64,000 bases of DNA from AV69 sp963742315 (GTDB taxonomy: Bacteria > Verrucomicrobiota > Verrucomicrobiia > Chthoniobacterales > UBA10450): assembly GCA_963742315.1 (NCBI GenBank), contig CAVULE010000007.1, forward strand, positions 285,384-349,383. Direction: 5' to 3'. Shown one piece after another: positions 28,317 through 36,695 of the stretch; position 1 is the first letter of the stretch; each line of letters begins with the position of its first letter. The position numbers were made by a program, and so were the translations under genes. The notes beneath the pieces were generated by a model that was not told where the DNA came from, did not search any database, and saw only the letters and a list, made by a program, of their open reading frames with translations.

Positions 28317-29121
28317 ATGGACGGCAAACAGGCGCTCGATTTCGGAGCGAGCAGTGATTTTCCCTCTTTGCTCCGCCTCCAGGGTTTGCTCGCGCCCGCT
28401 GCACAGATTGGTCCGATGAATGCGCGCGGGGAAATTGTGCCGACGGAATCGACCACAATTTTAGCGTTCAAATTTTCCGACGGCGTGCTGGTCGCGGGCG
28501 ATCGGCGAGCGACTTCCGGGAATACCGTCGTTTACGATCGAGCCGACAAGGTGCTGGAGATTGACCGGCGTTCCATTATGGCGATTGCCGGCGTGCCCGC
28601 GACCGCCTGGGAAATGGCGCGCGTGCTCGAACATTCGTTCCAATTTTTTCGCCGGACGCAATTGCAGGAGATGAGCGTGGATGGCAAGGTGCGCGCCCTT
28701 TCGAAATTATTGCGCGACAACTTCGGATTTGCGCTTCAGGGAGTTGGGATTGTCGTCCCGATTTTCGCGACATACGACGTCAAAGCATCGCCCTCAGCGC
28801 GGCTTTATTTTTATGATGCCATGGGCGCGCAATTCGAAGCGACCGATTTTGCGGCGACCGGGTCGGGTTCGCCGGCGGTGCGCGGGATTTTGTATTACGA
28901 AAATACCTGGGGCAAGAAACCGCTGCAGAAAATCAGCGAGGATGAAGCAGTGGTGGTCGCCTTGCGCGCTCTCGATACCGCGTCGGAAGCGGATACAGCC
29001 ACGGGCGGTGATCGATCGGCACGCGAAAATTTTTCCGATTATGAAGATCGTGGCGGCTGATGGAATTCGCACGCTGCCGGAAGAAAAGATCGCGGAACTA
29101 TTTCAGAAACGCGTCGCATGA
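28317..29121 (+). CDS. prcB: 20S proteasome beta subunit, apparent +1 frameshift near 29010
   Basis: Catalytic subunit of the bacterial 20S proteasome. A 45-residue propeptide precedes the catalytic threonine of TTILAFKFSDG; counting from Thr1, Asp17 (AGDRRATSGN) and Lys33 (ADKVLEID) are in place. The N-terminal part is in one frame and would stop at 29060. The other frame supplies a typical ending (IMKIVAADGIRTLPEEKIAE) and a TGA overlapping the prcA start; skipping one base near 29010 joins them, giving about 267 residues. This could be a base error, a mutation or, less likely, programmed shifting. Function is degradation of UBact-tagged proteins (inference from the operon). Confidence 0.92.
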
Positions 29122-29873
29122 TCGAAGAGCCGTATCGTTGGGTGGAAGCAATCGCCACGCGTCGCGATTACATCGAGATGCAGCTGGCCACCGGCAGTCC
29201 AGTGGTCGCGCTTGGCTATGACGAGGGGATCTTGCTGCTGACGGTTGGGCAGCAAAAACTTTTTGAGATTTACGATCGGATTGCGCTCGGCGCCATCGGG
29301 CACCCGGGAGACATCGAGCGTCTGCGGATGGCCGCGATTGAGCTTGCCAGCACCGAAGGATTTACCCGCTCGGCCGCGGATGTTTCCCTGCGTCGTCTCG
29401 CCTATTACTCGTTAAGTCCAGTAATGAAAAATGCCTTCGAGCAGATTTACGGCGCGCCTTTCCTGGCCCGTTTGCTTTTTGTCGAAATCGGAACCTCCCC
29501 GGCCGAGGATCTTTTTCTGGAAGTGGAATACGACGGCGCCATTAATCTGCGCTCAAGTGACGGAGGCAACAGGCCTTTTGCCGTTCTGGCCGCGACCAAA
29601 AAGTCGGCCAAAGAGATGGCAGAATTTCTGAGCAAACGATTTCAAAGCACCAAGGACCTTCCGGCAACTCTCGACCTCGCGCTCGACGCCTGGACAGTCG
29701 GCCAATTAAGAACAGATGAAGCGATGCCGGGCGATGATGAGATTCGGCGACAACGGAGTGAGCGACTTGGCCGCGGGACAATTTCGGCGGCGGTGCTGGA
29801 GCGCAACACGAATCGCGCAGTGCGATATCGCGCGGTGGAAGCGAGTGACCTGGCGCCGTTGATCGCAAAATAG
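29118..29873 (+). CDS. prcA: 20S proteasome alpha subunit
   Basis: A 251-residue subunit forming the outer, gate-bearing rings of the 20S proteasome. N-terminal EPYRWVEAIATRRDYIEMQL corresponds to the gating helix region, then SPVVALGYDEGILLLTVG starts the Ntn-fold without a catalytic threonine. ALGAIGHPGDIERLRMAA matches the family. The tail (RNTNRAVRYRAVEASDLAPL) is more basic than in actinobacterial PrcA. The ATG at 29118 overlaps the corrected prcB stop. The cell-wall amidase follows two bases after the stop. Confidence 0.92.
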   Translation: MIEEPYRWVEAIATRRDYIEMQLATGSPVVALGYDEGILLLTVGQQKLFEIYDRIALGAIGHPGDIERLRMAAIELASTEGFTRSAADVSLRRLAYYSLSPVMKNAFEQIYGAPFLARLLFVEIGTSPAEDLFLEVEYDGAINLRSSDGGNRPFAVLAATKKSAKEMAEFLSKRFQSTKDLPATLDLALDAWTVGQLRTDEAMPGDDEIRRQRSERLGRGTISAAVLERNTNRAVRYRAVEASDLAPLIAK

Positions 29874-29874
29874 A

Positions 29875-30666
29875 ATGGGCCGGTTCCGTCTCTCCGAGCC
29901 GGCTGGTGATTTAATTGCATGGCTCGGTCTCATCTTAATGGCGTCGGCGTTTCTGATCCTAACGATGACGCGGGAACCGTCATTGCCCCGCACTTCTTTC
30001 CCGGATCATAAAAAGACCGAGCCATTCGCGCTGGTGATACTTGATCCCGGCCACGGCGGACAGGATTCAGGAGCGATGGCGGGCAATGTTTTGGAGAAAG
30101 ATCTGACATTTGATATCGCAGAGCGAGTCGATCGCCTTCTGGGTAGTCAAGGCATCCCAACATTGCTTACGCGCACCGGGGATTCCTACGTCTCGTTAAC
30201 TGATCGGGCAAAGCTGATCAATCGCGCCGACCATGCCATTGTGGTGAGCATTCACTTTAATGATGGGCCGCGGCCAGAGGCCAGCGGAATCGAAACCTAT
30301 TTCGCAGCCCAACGAACCACCGGCGTTCCGGGGATCGCAAGTTGGCTGCCTTTTCTGCAAAAGGTCAGTAACGTTCAGCCGAACGTGGAAAGTCAAAGCC
30401 TGGCCCAATTTATTCAGGAGCAATTGGTAGCGCACACGCAGGCAATTAATCGTGGAACGAAGGCTGAGCAGTTTTATGTGCTGGCAAATGTGCGCCATCC
30501 GGCGGTGCTGGTGGAAGGCGGTTTCCTTACCAACAAAAATGAGATTGGAAAACTGGCGGACGCGAACTATCGCGAGCAACTGGCGGTGGCGATAAGCGAT
30601 GGCATTTTGAAATATCGCGACACGGTCAAGGCATCCGGTGACACTGTTGACGGAGCAGGTCCGTGA
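29875..30666 (+). CDS. N-acetylmuramoyl-L-alanine amidase (Amidase_3)
   Basis: A 263-residue peptidoglycan hydrolase that removes stem peptides from the glycan. It has an N-terminal membrane helix (LIAWLGLILMASAFLILTM), so it is anchored or exported. Zinc ligands: H in DPGHGGQDSGA, E in VLEKDLTFDIA, H in VVSIHFNDG and the catalytic E of VLVEGGFLTNK. Close to the proteasome operon, on the same strand, starting 2 bases after prcA stops, and so possibly cotranscribed. The relation to proteolysis is unknown. Confidence 0.88.
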   Translation: MGRFRLSEPAGDLIAWLGLILMASAFLILTMTREPSLPRTSFPDHKKTEPFALVILDPGHGGQDSGAMAGNVLEKDLTFDIAERVDRLLGSQGIPTLLTRTGDSYVSLTDRAKLINRADHAIVVSIHFNDGPRPEASGIETYFAAQRTTGVPGIASWLPFLQKVSNVQPNVESQSLAQFIQEQLVAHTQAINRGTKAEQFYVLANVRHPAVLVEGGFLTNKNEIGKLADANYREQLAVAISDGILKYRDTVKASGDTVDGAGP

Positions 30667-30703
30667 ATAAGACAATAGACGAGGCGTCAAACCGCCTGCA
30701 GGG

Positions 30704-31408
30704 ATGAAAAGAAAAATTGCGACGGCGATTTTGGCTGGTGCCTTGGCGCAGCTGGCCCTGGCTGACAGCACCGTCCAGCAGGCGCAGGAAGAGCTAAAGG
30801 CACAAGGTTATTATTTTGGCCAGATCGACGGGGACAAAAACGCCGACACCATTGCCGCGATTCGGCGGTTTCAAATTCGCAGCGGCTTGCAAGTAACCGG
30901 AGAGTTAAATGAGGAGACACTGCGCGCATTACACGCGGACTCCTCTTCTTCCACGGCAGCGACGACGCCCACGCCCCAACCACAGAATTTGGAGGATTCC
31001 GAAAATAGCACGGAGAGAGTCGCACCAGCGCCGCCGCGGCGCGATCTTCAGGCTGATCGAGAGCAACCAGCGCCAGCAGAGTCGGCAGCGAGTATTTTCA
31101 GGAACACACCCTACGAAACGGCGCCGCCGGAATTGCAGCAGCGCGTTATTTTCGGTGCGCAAACGTTGCTGCGGCGGCGAGGATTTTACAAAGGTGAAAG
31201 CGACGGCATCTTTAGACCGAATTTGGAATTTTCGCTGCGCGCATTCCAGTCGCGTCTGGGTCTCCCCCCCGATGGCCGGCTCGACATGGATACGCTGGCT
31301 GCACTTGGCTTACTGCCGGGTCAGCGCGGCCGCCCTCCGATGGAAATACCGCATCGGCGTATTGTTCCCTCGGAGGAACCGCCGGTGCGCGGCGAATGGA
31401 TTCACTAG
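30704..31408 (+). CDS. Secreted peptidoglycan-binding protein
   Basis: A 234-residue exported protein (signal MKRKIATAILAGALAQLALA). Residues 25-70 are a PG_binding_1 domain (VQQAQEELKAQGYYFGQIDG then AIRRFQIRSGLQVTGELNEE); a second, related copy follows around residues 145-200 (GAQTLLRRRGFYKGESDGIF then AFQSRLGLPPDGRLDMDTLA). The linker is Ser/Thr/Pro-rich. It probably anchors to the wall beside the amidase. Convergent with the DUF3108 gene, overlapping it by four bases. Confidence 0.8.
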   Translation: MKRKIATAILAGALAQLALADSTVQQAQEELKAQGYYFGQIDGDKNADTIAAIRRFQIRSGLQVTGELNEETLRALHADSSSSTAATTPTPQPQNLEDSENSTERVAPAPPRRDLQADREQPAPAESAASIFRNTPYETAPPELQQRVIFGAQTLLRRRGFYKGESDGIFRPNLEFSLRAFQSRLGLPPDGRLDMDTLAALGLLPGQRGRPPMEIPHRRIVPSEEPPVRGEWIH

Positions 31409-32235
31409 CCGTTTTCGAAGCGAACCGACTGTAATTCGGCGGTGACGGTACCCACGAAAATCTGGCCCTCGATTCGCAGGAGCACCCGATCATTGTCGTC
31501 TGAAAGCCAGATGGTGGCGCGTTTAAATTTCCGGTGGGGCTCGAGCTCGTCCTTTTTATTCACCCGTTGCAACTTTAGATCGACCTTGATCGCATTGTAG
31601 TTTCCGGCGCGCACCCGCACGTGTTCGCGGCCGACAACAGTCAGCGTGGCGACATAGGCGGAATTCGCGGGATAAACTGCAACACGATAGACGCTGCGAT
31701 CGCGTAACGGCTGACTGCGCAGATAGAGAAAGGCCGAGTGGAGATCGTACAGATTTTCCATGGTAAAATCCTTCAGTGCGGGCGTGGCGTGATTGCTTTC
31801 AAGGCGGCTGCCACTCACTCCTTCATCAGAAAACTTGAGCTTCGTTTCGACGCGCTTACCGCGCGCGGTTTCGATCTGATGAGTTTCGAGTGGACGCAAG
31901 GTCTCTGCGTTTGTCACCGAGCGATAGTTGAGATCGAATCTCCAAAGGACGCGCGCCAGACCTACGGTTCGCCCTTGCCCTTCCAGCACGAAGGTTTGCT
32001 GATCGCCACGATGAAAATAAACTTCGGATGTGGCGGCGGTGATTCCGCTCCAGCCAAAAGCATAGGTGGCCCGCGCTGGCCGCAGCTCCGGGAAAGGACC
32101 GCGCGGATCGCGTGTTAAAGTAGACGACCAGTTGCTCGCTGCTCTCGTCTCCTGCGAACCAAAGATTCCAAGACTCGTTAGGAGTGCCGCGCACCACGTC
32201 GATCGCGGCAGAGGAAACGGGGAAAGACGCGACAT
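31405..32235 (-). CDS. DUF3108 periplasmic protein
   Basis: About 276 residues from ATG 32235, with an export signal (PRSTWCAALLTSLGIFGSQE). The domain resembles DUF3108: ARATYAFGWSGITAATSEVY, FDLNYRSVTNAETLRPLETH, KFSDEGVSGSRLE and a C-terminal RATIWLSDDNDRVLLRIEGQ. These proteins are predicted periplasmic beta proteins of unknown role. It follows the bamA-ompH transcript but is separated by a terminator hairpin, so it may have its own promoter or rely on read-through. Confidence 0.8.
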   Translation of the reverse strand: MSRLSPFPLPRSTWCAALLTSLGIFGSQETRAASNWSSTLTRDPRGPFPELRPARATYAFGWSGITAATSEVYFHRGDQQTFVLEGQGRTVGLARVLWRFDLNYRSVTNAETLRPLETHQIETARGKRVETKLKFSDEGVSGSRLESNHATPALKDFTMENLYDLHSAFLYLRSQPLRDRSVYRVAVYPANSAYVATLTVVGREHVRVRAGNYNAIKVDLKLQRVNKKDELEPHRKFKRATIWLSDDNDRVLLRIEGQIFVGTVTAELQSVRFENG

Positions 32236-32245
32236 CGAAAAAGCA

Positions 32246-32277
32246 AAACGCACGCCGGCTGACGCAGGCGTGCGTTT
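32246..32277 (-). terminator. Rho-independent terminator after ompH
   Basis: An 11-base perfect stem (AAACGCACGCC / GGCGTGCGTTT, 10-base loop) followed on the minus strand by TTTTGCTTTTT. It sits between the ompH stop and the DUF3108 start and should end the bamA-ompH message. Confidence 0.8.
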
Positions 32278-32293
32278 GCGCGACAAAGTAAGT

Positions 32294-32965
32294 CTACGGT
32301 TTTTTCGGGGTGGCAGAAGCAGCCGGCGGGTTCGCTCTCGTCCCGGTCGTTGCGACCGGCGACGTTGCAGGCATCTCCGTGTTAAGGGTGCTGGCGCGGC
32401 CGGGCTTGTTCAGGGCTGTGACAACATCGTTCGTAAAATCGTAGTTATCGCGCGAGTACATCACCAGGGGCACACCATTGAAGCTCATTCCCGATTTGTC
32501 GAAGACGAGGTCCAGGTTCATGGTTTTAACCTTGTCGTTCACGATCTCGGTAATTTCTTTTACGATTCCCTCGCGCATTCGTAAGGCCTGTTCCCGCAAC
32601 TGATTTTCGCGGGTTTGGCGAAACTCGTTAATCTCGCGCTCCATATTTTTGATATTGTTAATCTTGTCGTCGCGATCCTTCGCCAGCTGAGTCTTTTTGT
32701 CTGCACTCAAGGCCTGCGATTCGAGCTGTTTGTTGAGATTATTCACCTCCTCGAGCGCCTTCTTGTAAGCATCCGTGCGATCGTCGAATTCCTTTTTCGC
32801 TGCATCCTTGGCGTCGTTAATCTTCTTCTCGGCTTCCTTGGTTTTGGTATATTCCTTGAACGCCCGGTCCATATTAATGGTCCCGATTTTGAGGGTGCCC
32901 TGCCCAAAGGCAGCCAGCGGCAGCGCCAGCATGGAGGTGAGAGCAAGGGAGAGGAGCTTCTTCAT
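32294..32965 (-). CDS. skp: OmpH/Skp-family periplasmic chaperone
   Basis: A 223-residue exported protein (signal MKKLLSLALTSMLALPLAAF) with the family core GTLKIGTINMDRAFKEYTKT and a long coiled coil (EKKINDAKDAAKKEFDDRTD onward), ending in a Pro/Ala-rich tail. Skp trimers hold unfolded outer-membrane proteins in the periplasm before BamA folds them. Directly downstream of bamA, as in many Gram-negative bacteria, and followed by a terminator. Confidence 0.9.
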   Translation of the reverse strand: MKKLLSLALTSMLALPLAAFGQGTLKIGTINMDRAFKEYTKTKEAEKKINDAKDAAKKEFDDRTDAYKKALEEVNNLNKQLESQALSADKKTQLAKDRDDKINNIKNMEREINEFRQTRENQLREQALRMREGIVKEITEIVNDKVKTMNLDLVFDKSGMSFNGVPLVMYSRDNYDFTNDVVTALNKPGRASTLNTEMPATSPVATTGTRANPPAASATPKKP

Positions 32966-33021
32966 AAAACGATAGGGTTAATTGTTTTGCGTGGCGTTAG
33001 ACCGCCGTTGTTATTTTCCGT

Positions 33022-35352
33022 TCAAAATTGATAACCGACGTTGAAGTTAAACTTCCCACTACCGTGGTTGCCGGCCTGCTGAAGCGGAATGCCGTAGTCA
33101 ACACGAAGTGGGCCAATCGGCAAGTCCAGACGTAAACCAAATCCGATGTCGGAAGCGACGTTATTGAAATTGTAGTCCCAGGGGTCGGTGTTGACGAAAC
33201 CGGTGTCATAAAAAAGCGCGCCCCGCGCTTTTTCGACAATGGGAAAGGTCCACTCAATGGTTGCCCGGGCCATGCTTTGTCCGCCGAGCGGCTCGCCGGT
33301 AGGATCTTTGGGGCCGACATCGCGAAAATCAAATCCGCGAAGATTGTTGGAGCCGCCGAGGAAGAGGCGATCGTAAATCTTTACTATCTTAGTTTGGTCA
33401 CCCCAGCGATCGACCCCGGCAACTTCGGCGTTGACCAGTAGAATGGTATCCCACGGCAGATGCCAATATTTGGAGGCCTCAACATCGAAGCCATAAATCT
33501 GCTCGGTCCCACCGGGACCCGCCACCCACCAGGTATAACTTATACGCTCGCCATTGCGTGTAAGAAACGGATTATCGCGACGATCCCACACCAGGCTGGC
33601 AGTAACAACACTTTTGGTGGAAGGGCCCGTCTCGGCCAGAAGCTGTGGGCTGGCAGTAACGACAACATTGAAAACATCGACACTTTCCAACCGATAGCTC
33701 AGCGTGCCATAAAGGTAGGGGATAATTGCTTTCCGAACATCCAGCGAAAATCCGTAATTCCGCTGGTCGTAAATGGAGCTCAGATAATCCGCCTCGTGAT
33801 AAAAGGCGTTGAAACCGACGGAAATCGGCCGGTCCATGAACCACGGCTCGGTTAGCGCGAGCTCGACGTCTTTTCGCTCCGTTCCACCTTGCAGCCGGAT
33901 ACGGAACTTTTGCCCGCCTCCGGTCAGGCTTGGCCAGTTCGTGATGTCAAAATTTCCCTGCGTTAGCTCGATGAATCCAACGAGACTATCGACGGTACTG
34001 AAACCGGCGCCGAAGTTGAGCGAACCGGTCCGCTTTTCCTCGACCTGAATGTCGAGGTACTTGCGTCCTTCCACTTCGGTATCAACCGGAAAAGTGTCGA
34101 CCTTGCTAAAATAGCCAAGATTCTCCAGACGCTTCTTGCTTGTCTCTACTCGCACGGTGTTGAAAATGTCGCCTGGCGCGATCAATACTTCGCGTCGGAT
34201 CACTTTGTCCTTGGTCCGGGTATTTCCGCTGATGCTAATACGTTCGACATAGGAGCGCTGGCCCTCATCGATTTTGTAGGTGATATCGATTAATCGATCG
34301 TGGGCCTGCGAAGTTTCCGGAACAATCGTCAGGTCAACGTAGCCGCCGCTGCCATAGGCGTCGGCCAGGGCCTTGGCGTCATCTTTGATCGCCTTTGCCG
34401 AATAAACCGAGCCCTCCTTCATCTTCACCACCGCGCGTAACTTTTGCTCGGTCGTCGCCTTGTAGCCGACGAAAGTTAACTTACCGACGTGGTATTGCGG
34501 GCCTTCATCAATTGCGATGACGATTTGCAAGGCGCCACTGCTCGTTCGCTGTTTGGTAACATCGCGCACCGCCACGTCGATGTAGCCATGATTTTGGTAA
34601 AACTCGCGGATCTTCTGGAGATCGTCCTGCAGCTGCGTTTCATCCAGGCGGCCCGATTTATCGACAAAAGAAAAAAGCGTTTTTTGTCTCGTCTTCATCT
34701 GCTTGCGCAACACCCCCTGGGAGAAGTGTGTGTTGCCTTCAAAGCGGACCGTGCTGACCGAGCCTTTTATCCCTTCATTAACCGTGTAAATCACGCGGGA
34801 AGTGCCGCGGATGGCATCAATCGCTTCGACGCGAAACGTCACCTCGACATCGTTGAAACCGTGCGCCTGATAGGTTTCCGCGATCTTTTGCCGCCCCTTC
34901 TCCAAATCTTCTTCTCGCAGCGGGGTGTTTAATTTCACTCCAAGGTTCTTGCGCAGCTTTTTCGGGCTGATCCGCGTCGCGCCATCGATTTGAATTTCAT
35001 TCAGCATCGTGCGCGTCTGCACCGCCACGATTACTTTCACTCCATCGCCTTCCGGTTGACCGAAAATGCGGACGTTCTGGACCTGCCCGGTATTATAAAT
35101 GGCGCGGATATCTTCCTCGGCCACCGTATCCGAGTAAGGCAATCCAACCTTGGTTCGCATCTGAGCCAGTATCCGCGAGTGGCTGATCGTGGCCGGTCCA
35201 GTGTACTGGACATCGATCGATCGAACGATGGGCGGAGTCGGGCGCGCCGCGTCGGGGGGCGATTGCGCCCGTGCGATCAATGCGATTGTGGCCGCGAAAA
35301 AGACGGAAAAGGAAATCCGTCCCCAACGGCGGCGTAGCGAGTTATAAAACAT
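33022..35352 (-). CDS. bamA: Outer membrane protein assembly factor BamA
   Basis: A 776-residue outer-membrane protein. A signal peptide (SFSVFFAATIALIARAQSPP) precedes five POTRA domains, roughly residues 35-430 (for example VRSIDVQYTGPATISHSRIL, SVSTVRFEGNTHFSQGVLRK, SYVERISISGNTRTKDKVIR). The C-terminal 16-strand barrel shows GAGFSTVDSLVGFIELTQGN, LFLGGSNNLRGFDFRDVGP with the conserved VRGF/LRGF motif, and an ending NFNVGYQF that fits the C-terminal aromatic rule. It folds and inserts other beta-barrels. Organisation with ompH supports the call. Confidence 0.96.
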   Translation of the reverse strand: MFYNSLRRRWGRISFSVFFAATIALIARAQSPPDAARPTPPIVRSIDVQYTGPATISHSRILAQMRTKVGLPYSDTVAEEDIRAIYNTGQVQNVRIFGQPEGDGVKVIVAVQTRTMLNEIQIDGATRISPKKLRKNLGVKLNTPLREEDLEKGRQKIAETYQAHGFNDVEVTFRVEAIDAIRGTSRVIYTVNEGIKGSVSTVRFEGNTHFSQGVLRKQMKTRQKTLFSFVDKSGRLDETQLQDDLQKIREFYQNHGYIDVAVRDVTKQRTSSGALQIVIAIDEGPQYHVGKLTFVGYKATTEQKLRAVVKMKEGSVYSAKAIKDDAKALADAYGSGGYVDLTIVPETSQAHDRLIDITYKIDEGQRSYVERISISGNTRTKDKVIRREVLIAPGDIFNTVRVETSKKRLENLGYFSKVDTFPVDTEVEGRKYLDIQVEEKRTGSLNFGAGFSTVDSLVGFIELTQGNFDITNWPSLTGGGQKFRIRLQGGTERKDVELALTEPWFMDRPISVGFNAFYHEADYLSSIYDQRNYGFSLDVRKAIIPYLYGTLSYRLESVDVFNVVVTASPQLLAETGPSTKSVVTASLVWDRRDNPFLTRNGERISYTWWVAGPGGTEQIYGFDVEASKYWHLPWDTILLVNAEVAGVDRWGDQTKIVKIYDRLFLGGSNNLRGFDFRDVGPKDPTGEPLGGQSMARATIEWTFPIVEKARGALFYDTGFVNTDPWDYNFNNVASDIGFGLRLDLPIGPLRVDYGIPLQQAGNHGSGKFNFNVGYQF

Positions 35353-35455
35353 TTCGGGACATCGTCGGGCCGCGGTAGGGGAGCGCGGGTATTAGTTCAA
35401 CAGAGAGGCGATTATCGTCAAGCGGCAATTCGTTGCAAGCGTCACAACGCCTGGT

Positions 35456-36547
35456 CTAGTTGAGTAATTCATACCAATTGTTGCGCCGGCGCGGCTCGTA
35501 CCCGGCTTCGCGAATGAGGGATTCGATTTGCGTCGCATCCAGGCGAAATGTCGTCCCCGCGCTGCTGACCACATTTTCTTCCATCATCACGCTCCCGAAA
35601 TCGTTGGCCCCAAATTTCAGCGCCACCTGCCCAATCGCCGGTCCCTGCGTCACCCACGAGCTTTGAATGTTTTCGATATTGTCCAAAAAAATCCGGGCCA
35701 GCGCCTGCGTCCGCAAATATTCCGCCACGCTCGTCTTCTGCTTCACTTTCAACACCGTGTTCTCCGGCTGAAAGGTCCAGCAGATGAAGGCGGTAAACCC
35801 GCCGCTCGCCTCCTGCTGCTCGCGAATGCGCTGCAAATGTTCGATCCGTTCCGCAATCGTTTCGACGTGACCAAACATCATCGTCGCGCTCGATTTCAAT
35901 CCCAGTTCATGCGCAACCTGCATCACTTCGAGCCACTCATCGCTCTTGATTTTGAGTGGCGAAATCTTCTGGCGCACGCGGTCGACCAGAATTTCACCGC
36001 CGCCGCCCGGGATCGAGCCGAGGCCGGCTTCTTTGAATTTCGCGATCACTTCACGCAACGGCATTCCAAAAACTTCCGCGAAATGCTGGAACTCTGGTGG
36101 ACTAAATCCGTGAATGTTGATGTGCGGATATTTCTCGCGGATGTGCCGCAGCAAGTTGATGTACCATTCAAAGCCGAGCCTCGGATGATGTCCGCCTTGC
36201 ATCAGGATTTGAACACCGCCGACGGCGGAAAGTTCGTCCAGCTTTTGATCGAGCTGTTCTAATGAGATGACGTAATGATCGTCATCTTTCTCGGTGCGAT
36301 AAAACGCGCAGAACTTGCAATAAACGTTGCAGACGTTGGTGTAATTGATGTTGCGATCAACGATGTAAGTCACGATTTCATTTCCGTCGCCGTTGTAGGA
36401 CGAACGCTTCGCCTGTCGTCGCCGTTGATCGGCCAGTGCGCCAAGCTCCTCCAGCGGCCATTCATATAATAAGAGTGCCTCTTCCGCCGTGATCCGTTCG
36501 CCGGCGAGGATTTTTTCGGTCAGGGCATCGTTATTAATCGAAACCAT
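35456..36547 (-). CDS. mqnC: Dehypoxanthine futalosine cyclase (radical SAM)
   Basis: A 363-residue radical SAM enzyme of the futalosine menaquinone pathway, converting dehypoxanthinyl futalosine to its cyclic form. The [4Fe-4S] motif is CNVYCKFC at about residues 72-79. Family motifs: GGVQILMQGGHHP, INIHGFSPPEFQHFA, SIPGGGGEILVDRVRQKISP and ATMMFGHVETIAERI, which favour MqnC over MqnE. A genome using futalosine rather than classical menaquinone synthesis fits Verrucomicrobia. It is the first gene upstream of bamA on this strand. Confidence 0.92.
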   Translation of the reverse strand: MVSINNDALTEKILAGERITAEEALLLYEWPLEELGALADQRRRQAKRSSYNGDGNEIVTYIVDRNINYTNVCNVYCKFCAFYRTEKDDDHYVISLEQLDQKLDELSAVGGVQILMQGGHHPRLGFEWYINLLRHIREKYPHINIHGFSPPEFQHFAEVFGMPLREVIAKFKEAGLGSIPGGGGEILVDRVRQKISPLKIKSDEWLEVMQVAHELGLKSSATMMFGHVETIAERIEHLQRIREQQEASGGFTAFICWTFQPENTVLKVKQKTSVAEYLRTQALARIFLDNIENIQSSWVTQGPAIGQVALKFGANDFGSVMMEENVVSSAGTTFRLDATQIESLIREAGYEPRRRNNWYELLN

Positions 36548-36611
36548 CGCCCAACTTTACACCAGCGATTTCATTTCCGCGCAAGCTTTCCGTCGGTTAA
36601 ACCTCCGCGTT

Positions 36612-36640
36612 TGCTGTAGCAGCGGTCTATCACCGCCGAG
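36612..36640. repeat. GGCGGT-TATAGACCGCC-type repeat
   Basis: CTGTAGCAGCGGTCTATCAC then CGCCG. Near-identical palindromic units occur at 45593-45617 and 51050-51074, each with CTGTAG or CTACAG at one end. Confidence 0.55.
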
Positions 36641-36695
36641 CCCGGATCGCGAATAAACTCCTGCGTTCCTGCTCTTCCTGGACATAATTCCGCTG

